This document shows, in pieces, positions 1 through 4,844 of a DNA stretch of 5,605 nucleotides; the first letter of the stretch is position 1, and every line of letters starts with the position of its first letter. The translations under genes were made by a program, and so were the position numbers. The notes under the pieces were generated by a model. The model saw only the letters and a list, made by a program, of their open reading frames with translations. It was not told the origin of the DNA and did not search any database. Origin of the DNA: Bifidobacteriaceae bacterium (GTDB lineage: Bacteria; Actinomycetota; Actinomycetes; Actinomycetales; WQXJ01); the NCBI GenBank assembly GCA_031266115.1, contig JAISBQ010000325.1, positions 1 through 5,605 of the forward strand, given 5' to 3'.

Positions 1-191
1 GCCAGCGCCCGCGCCGCCGGTGTCACGGTGACGGACTTGCCCTGAAGCAGGCCCCAATAGCCGTGCTGGTAGGCGATGATCTCGACATCGGGGGCGAGGT
101 CGGTGTACCGCTGGATGAGTCCGCCGATGGCGGCGGACAAGCAGGGGGCGAAACCCCCGGCGGTCAACAGGGCAACGCGGGCGACAGACAT
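1..191 (-). CDS. pfp: Phosphofructokinase, probably pyrophosphate-dependent (5' part only)
   Basis: Only the first 63 codons are present; the gene runs off the left edge. The translation begins MSVARVALLTAGGFAPCLSA, followed by a segment containing LIQRY, IIAY, HGYWGLL and GKSVTVTP. The GGFAPCLS turn is the phosphate-binding loop at the N-terminus of the phosphofructokinase fold, and the whole stretch closely resembles, from memory, the Propionibacterium pyrophosphate:fructose-6-phosphate phosphotransferase. That cytoplasmic enzyme interconverts fructose 6-phosphate and fructose 1,6-bisphosphate using PPi, so it can serve both glycolysis and gluconeogenesis. The residues that separate PPi from ATP use (GDD versus GGD further in) lie outside the window, so the donor is inferred from overall similarity. 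The start is ATG at 191, with a GAGGAT Shine-Dalgarno seven bases or so upstream. Divergent from the HNH gene. Family assignment is firm; PPi specificity is likely. Confidence 0.85.
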   Translation of the reverse strand, partial: MSVARVALLTAGGFAPCLSAAIGGLIQRYTDLAPDVEIIAYQHGYWGLLQGKSVTVTPAARAL

Positions 192-196
192 GGACC

Positions 197-202
197 ATCC
201 TC
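197..202 (-). promoter_or_regulatory. Ribosome binding site of the phosphofructokinase gene
   Basis: Reading the minus strand, GAGGAT stands just upstream of the ATG at 191-189, with GAGG seven bases from the start codon. This fixes the start of the partial gene and contrasts with the HNH gene, which has no such site. Confidence 0.75.
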
Positions 203-261
203 ACTTGCTGGCTGATTGCTGGCGTGCTCACCGGGCACTTCACCGCGGCCGGAGCGAGCCA

Positions 262-267
262 AGACTA
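262..267 (-). promoter_or_regulatory. Candidate -10 box for the phosphofructokinase gene
   Basis: Minus-strand TAGTCT fits the actinobacterial TANNNT -10 pattern and lies inside the 9-mer CTAGTCTTG (260-268), which also occurs at the HNH promoter (747-755, plus). It would give a leader of roughly 60 to 65 bases containing the GAGGAT site. The -35 region 17 to 18 bases upstream is G+C-rich and does not resemble TTGACA, so this is a weak-to-moderate call. Confidence 0.45.
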
Positions 268-412
268 GCAACGTGGCGGACCGCTGCGCGGGGCTGACCG
301 GATGGGGAGTGACCAGGCGGCGCCGGGTCCCACGGCACCGGCCACCCCCGTGACATGGAAGTGAGCACCCGTCACCACACACGGTGGGGTCTGTTTCAGG
401 AGCTGATAGGGG

Positions 413-595
413 GTGGCTCGCGCCTCGGCGTCGGTGACGATGATGTCGACCGTCGGACAGTGCGCGGCCCAGGCGTCGGTGGGGGCCAAGGAAGCGGAGC
501 GCGTCCTGGCCTCACTGCGCCCGGCCGGCTGGCAAGGCGACCCAGGCTGGGTGGTAGAGGTCCTTCGACTCTTGGGCCAGATGACAACCGGCCGA
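413..595 (+). pseudogene. Possible decayed gene fragment, product unknown
   Basis: Read from the GTG at 413, the first 61 codons have G+C of roughly 72, 59 and 82 percent at codon positions one, two and three by hand count, the order expected of real coding DNA in a high-G+C organism; the opposite strand in register reverses the first two and fits less well. The peptide has helix-like stretches (KEAERVLASL, GWVVEVLRLLGQ). The same frame is closed just upstream by TGA and TAG at 404-409, and past about 600 the translation becomes Pro/Gly/Ser-rich and loses protein-like character although it stays open to 859, overlapping the start of the HNH gene. No Shine-Dalgarno is visible and I do not recognise a family. 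This could equally be chance; treat as a hint only. Confidence 0.2.
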
Positions 596-724
596 TCTGG
601 ACACAGTTCACCGAGCAGACCTGGCGTCGCTGCGTTTACCGGACCTCGGCCACGCCACGGTGGCACGGGGTCAGGGGGCGCTGGGGTTTCGAGCGATCCG
701 AGCACAAGAGGGTTGGCGCACGGC

Positions 725-753
725 TTGCCTGGTACGTACGGATGTACTAGTCT
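725..753 (+). promoter_or_regulatory. Promoter of the HNH gene, positioned for a leaderless transcript
   Basis: TTGCCT at 725-730 and TAGTCT at 748-753 are 17 bases apart and match the actinobacterial -35 and TANNNT -10 elements. Six bases after the -10 box is the A of the ATG at 760, exactly where transcription should begin, so the mRNA would start with its own start codon. No Shine-Dalgarno precedes that ATG, which agrees. The spacer holds the palindrome GTACGTAC (732-739), a possible operator. Confidence 0.6.
732..739. promoter_or_regulatory. Palindrome GTACGTAC in the promoter spacer, possible operator
   Basis: A perfect 8-base palindrome lies between the -35 and -10 elements of the HNH promoter. 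GTAC occurs three times in the spacer region (732, 736, 744) and a second palindrome, ACTAGT (746-751), overlaps the -10 box. A repressor bound here would block RNA polymerase. No regulator gene is in the window and no known operator is recognised. Confidence 0.25.
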
Positions 754-759
754 TGACCT

Positions 760-3264
760 ATGGCAACAGCCGCAACCACATCACAGAACATGGGCTGCGC
801 CAGCGACAGGTCCGGTACCGATGACATGTGTGTGGACGGTTGTACGAATACATCCATGAGAGCAGATGGTCCTGCCGGGGTAAACGCCACCACCGGACCG
901 GCCAACCCGGCAGCGATCCGCAGTGGGACACAGACTGGCAGCGGCGCGGAAACTGCCCACGACACACATTCCGATAGTGGCGTCGATGCTGAGCGGGAGC
1001 GCGCTGAGCGGGCGGTGGCTGCGCGGGTGCCTGCGCGGTGGGTGGGAGACCCGCAGGCGGCGCTGGACCGGTTGGACGCCGAACGAGCCTACGGCGAACG
1101 GGCACGAGCCGAACGGGTGGAAGCAGCGCGCTGCCTGGAGGCGGGGCGGGACGTCTGGCGGGTAACGATGGAGCGGGCGGAGGCTGCGTGGAGACAGACC
1201 GAGGTGGGCAGGGTGGAGCAGGTGATCGCGATGGATCCTGTGCAGAACGACAGCGAAGCGTGGGCACGGTGCGTAGCACCCGATGCCGAAGAGATCGCCC
1301 GTGTGCACGCCCAGCTTCTGGCGGATCAGCAGGCAGACGAAGCAGAAGGACAGGCCGCGTGGTGGGAGTTCCAGCAGCAATGCGATGAGCAGGCCGACAA
1401 GGAGCGAGCCCGTGCGAACAAGGAACGCGAAGCAGCGGCACGGCGGTCCCGGTTGGCGGCCTGGCAGACCGAGCTGGCAGTAGCAGGGGAGTTGGCGGAA
1501 CTACCGGCCGGTCCGGCGTTGGCGGCCCGAGTGGTGGAGACGGTGGCGAGCGGGGACTGCTCACCGGAGGTCACGGTGGAGTTGATCGCCGGACTGGGTC
1601 GATCGGTCGCCTACCTGGAGGGCCTGCGAGCTGATCTGGTGTGGAGTTTGGTTGAACCGCATGGTGGCAGCACCCTGGAACTGCGATCCATCGCAGAAGA
1701 GATCGCGTTGCGGATTGGGCACACCTGTGGGCGGGTGAACCGGATGATCGAGTTGGGGATGGGGATGGCCGCCTCCCCCGACCTCAGCGATGCTGTACGG
1801 ACGGGTCAGATCGGTGCTGCTAAAGCGTCCCAGATCTTGCGGGACACCGACCACCTGGACGCACAGCGTCGTGACCGCGTGATCGCTGAGGTCCTGTCCC
1901 GTCATCCTGAGGCCCGGAACCTGCCTGATCTCCGGAGGTTGACGCGCACTCTGGCAGAGTGGGTGGATCCTCGTAGCGCTGCTCAGGAGCATGCTCGTGC
2001 GAGGGCGAATCGGGCGGTGTGGATCGAGAAGGCTCGTCATGGGATGGCGTTCTTGCACGCCTACCTCCCGGCGACCGACGCGTGGCAGGTGTACACCACT
2101 TTGACCACCATGGCCCTGGCTGAAGACCCGACCATCGTCGACACCCCGGTCCCCGCCCAGGATGACAGCGGCCCACACGCCGCGCCCGGCGGACCGGATG
2201 GTGAACCCCGCCATGAACCCCAGGGACCGGACAGACCGCGCGGGCCGGACGAGCCGAGCACACCGAACCGGCCACCTGGCTGGCCGGCCGAATGGGAGCG
2301 ATGTCCATCCGATGATGACGAACCCGTCCCCGAAGACCTAGCCCCTCCCGACGACGAGCCCCACAAGGACGATCAAGATGGCGGCCACCACGGCGACCAT
2401 GGTGTGGACGTGGCGTGGCAGGAGTATGCCCCGGAGTGGGACACGGTGGGCGCCCATCAGGTAGAAGTCACCCGGACACTCGGGAACCGGCGCGCGGACG
2501 CCCTGCGGGACTTGTTTAGCCCGGCTGGCCCGTTGATGACCGGAAAGCCTGTCGAGACGGTACGTCCTCGCCTGGTGGTGGTCGCCCGTGCCGAAGCGCT
2601 ACTCGGGTCGGATGAGTTTCCTGCCGAACTGATCGGGTACGGGACCCTACCCGCCCACGCCGCACGGGCGATCGCTCGCGACGCCACATGGTCCGCGATT
2701 TACTGCGACCCCCACACCGGACGCGTCGCCGGGGTGGGAACCCGCACCTACCCACCCGGACTCACCGCCCCCGCCAGCGTGCCCGATGACAACACCGACA
2801 CCAGCCCGTCCGGTCACGCTCCGCTCGTCGGCACACGCGACACTCGCCCACCTGATATCACGGTGCCTAGTCGTGGTAACAGCCGAACATCGGTGTTCCC
2901 ACCCGAGGTATGGCCGGCAGAGGTCATGGCGTGTCATTCGTATCGACCCTCAGCGCACGTCCAGGCCACGGTGACGTTGCGGGACGAATCATGTCGTTTC
3001 CCAGGCTGTCAGCGTCCTGCCTGGGCGTGTGATCTGGACCATCTGGTTCCCTTTAACCCCGAGCTGCGGGCTATTGACCAAACCATTGCCGCCAACATGC
3101 AAAGTTTGTGCCGTCCGCACCATCGGCTCAAGACACTGGCAGGATGGGACTGGGAACGTGACCCCCACACCGGGGTCCTGACTATCACCTCACCCCAAGG
3201 ACGGATCTACCGACTCGCCCCGCCCACACCCACCAGCCCACCATGGGAGCACTCCCTGTGGTAA
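760..3264 (+). CDS. DUF222 / HNH endonuclease-like protein (13E12 family) with long N-terminal coiled coil
   Basis: An 834-residue protein. The C-terminal HNH zinc-finger nuclease module is clear: CRFPGC (C745, C750), then CDLDH (757-761), N779 and CRPHH (C784 to H788), with the Asp-His pair, the Asn and the last His of the fold all present and four Cys placed to hold zinc. Residues about 245-450 are the helical DUF222 region. Two parts are unusual: residues about 75-240 are a Glu/Arg/Ala/Gln-rich, probably coiled-coil stretch, and about 455-550 are a Pro/Asp/Gly/His-rich, probably disordered insert. Family members are usually about 400 to 550 residues, so this one is long. DUF222/HNH proteins are abundant, often multicopy, in actinobacteria (REP13E12 of Mycobacterium tuberculosis, where phage phiRv1 integrates); their biological role is unsettled, and DNA cleavage here is inferred. 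ATG 760 is chosen because the promoter points at it; in-frame ATGs at 790, 823 and 856 are alternatives and none has a Shine-Dalgarno. Confidence 0.9.
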   Translation: MATAATTSQNMGCASDRSGTDDMCVDGCTNTSMRADGPAGVNATTGPANPAAIRSGTQTGSGAETAHDTHSDSGVDAERERAERAVAARVPARWVGDPQAALDRLDAERAYGERARAERVEAARCLEAGRDVWRVTMERAEAAWRQTEVGRVEQVIAMDPVQNDSEAWARCVAPDAEEIARVHAQLLADQQADEAEGQAAWWEFQQQCDEQADKERARANKEREAAARRSRLAAWQTELAVAGELAELPAGPALAARVVETVASGDCSPEVTVELIAGLGRSVAYLEGLRADLVWSLVEPHGGSTLELRSIAEEIALRIGHTCGRVNRMIELGMGMAASPDLSDAVRTGQIGAAKASQILRDTDHLDAQRRDRVIAEVLSRHPEARNLPDLRRLTRTLAEWVDPRSAAQEHARARANRAVWIEKARHGMAFLHAYLPATDAWQVYTTLTTMALAEDPTIVDTPVPAQDDSGPHAAPGGPDGEPRHEPQGPDRPRGPDEPSTPNRPPGWPAEWERCPSDDDEPVPEDLAPPDDEPHKDDQDGGHHGDHGVDVAWQEYAPEWDTVGAHQVEVTRTLGNRRADALRDLFSPAGPLMTGKPVETVRPRLVVVARAEALLGSDEFPAELIGYGTLPAHAARAIARDATWSAIYCDPHTGRVAGVGTRTYPPGLTAPASVPDDNTDTSPSGHAPLVGTRDTRPPDITVPSRGNSRTSVFPPEVWPAEVMACHSYRPSAHVQATVTLRDESCRFPGCQRPAWACDLDHLVPFNPELRAIDQTIAANMQSLCRPHHRLKTLAGWDWERDPHTGVLTITSPQGRIYRLAPPTPTSPPWEHSLW

Positions 3265-3280
3265 ACCCGCACCCCAGCCG

Positions 3281-3319
3281 CGCTGAGACCGTCACGATCC
3301 GGTCCATGGTCCCTCAGCG
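3281..3319. terminator. Hairpin between convergent genes, possible bidirectional terminator
   Basis: CGCTGAG (3281-3287) pairs perfectly with CTCAGCG (3313-3319), and inside it GACCG (3287-3291) can pair with CGGTC (3300-3304), the two sharing one base. It sits in the 72-base gap between the TAA of the HNH gene (3262-3264) and the stop of the acyltransferase gene on the other strand. There is no U-rich tail on either side, so it is not a classical intrinsic terminator; tail-less hairpins are proposed as terminators in actinobacteria. Confidence 0.4.
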
Positions 3320-3336
3320 GCGTACCCCATGGCCAG

Positions 3337-4143
3337 CTACGCCGGGTCGCCGTCCTCGTCATCATCATCGTCATCGCGCTGCGGGGGCTCGGGGGGGCGC
3401 AAGACATCCGGTCTGGGGCGGCCACCGGGCGCGGCAGGTTCGGATTCGCTGGACGGGGTGGGGGCGCCGGCCGCTAGGCGCGCCTTCATGGTCGCGGCAT
3501 ACACATCCACGTACTCCTGGCCAGACAACATCATGAGCTGGTACATGATCTCATCGGTGATGGAACGCAGCACCAGCCTGTCGTTCTCCATCCCCGCGAA
3601 CCGTGAGAAATCCATCGGCTCGCCGATCACCATGCCCGTGCGAATGAGCTTCGGGATGCGCTTGCCCACCGGCTGGGCGATGTTCGTCCCGATCATGGCG
3701 ACCGGGATCACAGGAGCACCCGATTCGAGCGCGAGGCGGGCGACGCCGGTCTTGCCTCGGTACATCCGACCATCGGGACTGCGAGTCCCCTCTGGATAGA
3801 TCCCGAACAGGCCGCCGTCTTGGAGAATCTTCAAGCCTGTGCGCAAGGCTTCCAGTGCGGCCGCGCCGCCGCGCCTGTCCACCGGGATCAGGCCGACGCC
3901 GCGCATGAACCCGGCGATGAGCCGACCTTTGATGCCACGGCCCTCCACATAATCCGCCTTGCCGATGAACGAGATGCGCCGGGGAACCATGATGGGCAGA
4001 AAGAACGAGTCGATCACCGCCAGGTGGTTGCCCGCCAAGATGGCCGGTCCCGTCGACGGAATGTTGTCCCCGCCCCGGACCCACGGCCTGTAGATGACGC
4101 GCAACAGCGGTCCCGCCAGGTACTTTGCGAGCCAGTAGAACAA
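3337..4143 (-). CDS. plsC: 1-acyl-sn-glycerol-3-phosphate acyltransferase (PlsC family)
   Basis: A 268-residue protein of the glycerolipid acyltransferase family, which acylates lysophosphatidate (or a related lysolipid) to make phosphatidate at the inner face of the membrane. All hallmark blocks are present: NHLAVID (39-45; catalytic His40 and Asp45 in the HX4D pattern), FIGKADY (59-65), YPEGTRSPDG (116-125, glycerol-phosphate binding) and VIPVAMIGT (145-153). The N-terminal FYWLAKYLAGPLLRVIY stretch is the usual hydrophobic membrane-contact helix. Residues about 225-268 form a Pro/Ser/Glu tail ending in an Asp run, not needed for catalysis in the family. TTG at 4143 is chosen as start because homologues begin with a similar MFYW sequence at this point and GAAGGGAAG stands five bases upstream; the frame stays open to 4740, but the extra sequence is not family-like. 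Divergent from the small membrane protein gene. The exact acceptor lipid and acyl donor are not proven. Confidence 0.9.
   Translation of the reverse strand: MFYWLAKYLAGPLLRVIYRPWVRGGDNIPSTGPAILAGNHLAVIDSFFLPIMVPRRISFIGKADYVEGRGIKGRLIAGFMRGVGLIPVDRRGGAAALEALRTGLKILQDGGLFGIYPEGTRSPDGRMYRGKTGVARLALESGAPVIPVAMIGTNIAQPVGKRIPKLIRTGMVIGEPMDFSRFAGMENDRLVLRSITDEIMYQLMMLSGQEYVDVYAATMKARLAAGAPTPSSESEPAAPGGRPRPDVLRPPEPPQRDDDDDDEDGDPA
3351..3375. repeat. Imperfect GTC/ATC trinucleotide tract encoding the Asp run of PlsC
   Basis: On the plus strand the codon-sized units GTC, CTC, GTC, ATC, ATC, ATC, GTC, ATC follow one another; on the coding strand they give GAY/GAG codons for DDDDDDED near the C-terminus of PlsC. 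Short repeats of this type can change length by slippage, here without breaking the frame. Confidence 0.6.
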
Positions 4144-4148
4144 GGCAT

Positions 4149-4157
4149 CTTCCCTTC
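4149..4157 (-). promoter_or_regulatory. Ribosome binding site that fixes the TTG start of plsC
   Basis: The minus strand reads GAAGGGAAG, then five bases, then TTG. This purine-rich site supports TTG 4143-4141 as the start, since no ATG or GTG in the same frame lies at a family-appropriate place. Confidence 0.65.
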
Positions 4158-4227
4158 GCCGCGCCGCGATCCGTTCCAGACCCGGCCCACGCCAAGGCGC
4201 GCGGCAGCGTCCGAGCGCCGTGACCTC

Positions 4228-4233
4228 TAGAGT
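4228..4233 (+). promoter_or_regulatory. Candidate -10 box for a leaderless membrane-protein gene
   Basis: TAGAGT fits TANNNT and lies inside the palindrome CTCTAGAG (4225-4232). Seven bases separate it from GTG at 4241, so transcription could begin at the start codon. No good -35 hexamer is seen around 4204-4210, which lowers confidence. Confidence 0.4.
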
Positions 4234-4240
4234 GCTGGGC

Positions 4241-4756
4241 GTGGAAAACCCTATCGGACGCGACGCCGATGAGTTCGACCGACGCTGGAACGAACTTGCC
4301 GACCAGTTGGAGTCCGAGATGGGCGTGGAGCCCGGCGAAACCTCATCAGCCGACCTCGGCCCAGACCGCCTGGACGGTCGTGATGGCCCAAGCCAGGGCG
4401 ACGGCGTCGATCGAGCGCTCGAGGCGCTGGCAGGCGGGGTCGATCCGTGGGCCGATGCACCCGGTCTCGGCCACTCGCCGCCTGGGCCACGCGATTGGGC
4501 CGAGCCGGAAGAAGGGGAACACTTCGAGCCCCCGAAGCCGCCCCCGGTGACCGCCGGCGAACCCCTGCTGGTTGTCGCATGGGCGGCCACCATCGTCGGC
4601 TTGGTGGGACTCGCCATCGTCGTCGTGGTCCACCTGGCCACACCCTGGTTCGTCCCCAGGGCGCTGGCGTTGTTGGGGTTCGCCGGAATTGCCACCCTGA
4701 TTTGGCGGATGCCCCACAAGAGGAGCGACTCCAACGACAACGGGGCCCAGGTCTAG
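4241..4756 (+). CDS. Small acidic protein with two C-terminal membrane segments, function unknown
   Basis: A 171-residue protein beginning MENPIGRDADEFDRRW. Residues 1-95 are hydrophilic and strongly acidic, probably cytoplasmic and partly disordered; EHFEPPKPPP (93-102) is a Pro-rich hinge; about 108-131 and 135-155 are two hydrophobic helices with a short HLATPW link, followed by a basic MPHKR tail that would stay in the cytoplasm by the positive-inside rule. The plan (acidic N-terminus, an E/D-H-[YF]-x-P-P run, two membrane helices) resembles, from memory, a conserved hypothetical membrane protein of actinobacteria of unknown function. GTG 4241 is preferred because a -10 box ends seven bases before it; GTG codons at 4220 and 4232 are in frame and would add seven or three residues, but 4220 lies upstream of the -10 box. 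It sits between the plsC and acyl-CoA ligase genes, which suggests a link to membrane lipid metabolism, but that is inference. Confidence 0.75.
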   Translation: MENPIGRDADEFDRRWNELADQLESEMGVEPGETSSADLGPDRLDGRDGPSQGDGVDRALEALAGGVDPWADAPGLGHSPPGPRDWAEPEEGEHFEPPKPPPVTAGEPLLVVAWAATIVGLVGLAIVVVVHLATPWFVPRALALLGFAGIATLIWRMPHKRSDSNDNGAQV

Positions 4757-4772
4757 CGGCCCGCCCTGGCCG

Positions 4773-4788
4773 GCTACGGTAGCGTAGC
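4773..4788. promoter_or_regulatory. Inverted repeat GCTACG-GTAG-CGTAGC over the ligase promoter, likely operator
   Basis: A perfect 6-base inverted repeat with a 4-base centre lies 57 bases before the ligase ATG. It overlaps three TANNNT hexamers on the plus strand: TACGGT (4775-4780), TAGCGT (4780-4785) and TAGCTT (4785-4790). The size and symmetry are typical of TetR-family operators, which commonly control fatty-acid genes in actinobacteria, but I cannot name the regulator. It could instead be a promoter that happens to be symmetrical. Confidence 0.45.
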
Positions 4789-4834
4789 TTGGCGAGTCAG
4801 GCGAGGCACAAAATGGTGCGTCCCCAGGAACAAT

Positions 4835-4838
4835 GGAG
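4835..4838 (+). promoter_or_regulatory. Ribosome binding site that decides the ligase start
   Basis: GGAG stands six bases before ATG 4845. An in-frame ATG at 4833 would add four residues, but the AGGAA before it is only two bases away, too close to work well. 4845 is therefore preferred. Confidence 0.6.
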
Positions 4839-4844
4839 CCCTTG

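Larger units (their letters stand above)
203..724. other. Long stretch between divergent genes with no defensible gene
   Basis: About 520 bases between the phosphofructokinase leader and the HNH promoter. Open frames exist on both strands, as expected at this G+C content, but none has a Shine-Dalgarno, a recognisable domain or a start tied to a promoter. On the plus strand 413 to about 595 shows coding-like codon position bias (listed separately). No RNA gene, transposase or direct repeat was seen. The stretch may hold a decayed gene or simply long regulatory and spacer DNA next to the HNH gene. Confidence 0.6.

Noticed and set aside
265..705. 146-codon open frame on the minus strand with some protein-like stretches such as VDIIVTDAEA
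   Set aside because: Its codon-position G+C order is less natural than the plus frame in the same register, the start has no binding site, and it ends in the phosphofructokinase promoter. No family recognised.
355..750. 131-codon plus-strand open frame before the HNH gene
   Set aside because: Gly/Arg-rich translation without domain character, no Shine-Dalgarno, and it crosses the HNH promoter.
758..1564. 268-codon open frame opposite the start of the HNH gene
   Set aside because: Pro/Arg/Ser-rich antisense translation typical of a shadow of a high-G+C gene; the plus-strand protein has a recognised domain.
1561..2214. 217-codon open frame opposite the DUF222 region
   Set aside because: Antisense shadow without start signal or recognisable domain.
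3551..4195. 214-codon minus-strand frame overlapping plsC
   Set aside because: Out-of-frame shadow of plsC; Arg/Gly/His-rich with no domain.
4144..4740. N-terminal extension of the PlsC frame upstream of TTG 4143
   Set aside because: The frame is open, but the translation is Pro/Ser/Arg-rich and antisense to the membrane protein gene; family members begin at the MFYW position.
4833..4844. ATG 4833 as the ligase start
   Set aside because: In frame, but its AGGAA is only two bases away; ATG 4845 has GGAG at a proper six-base distance.
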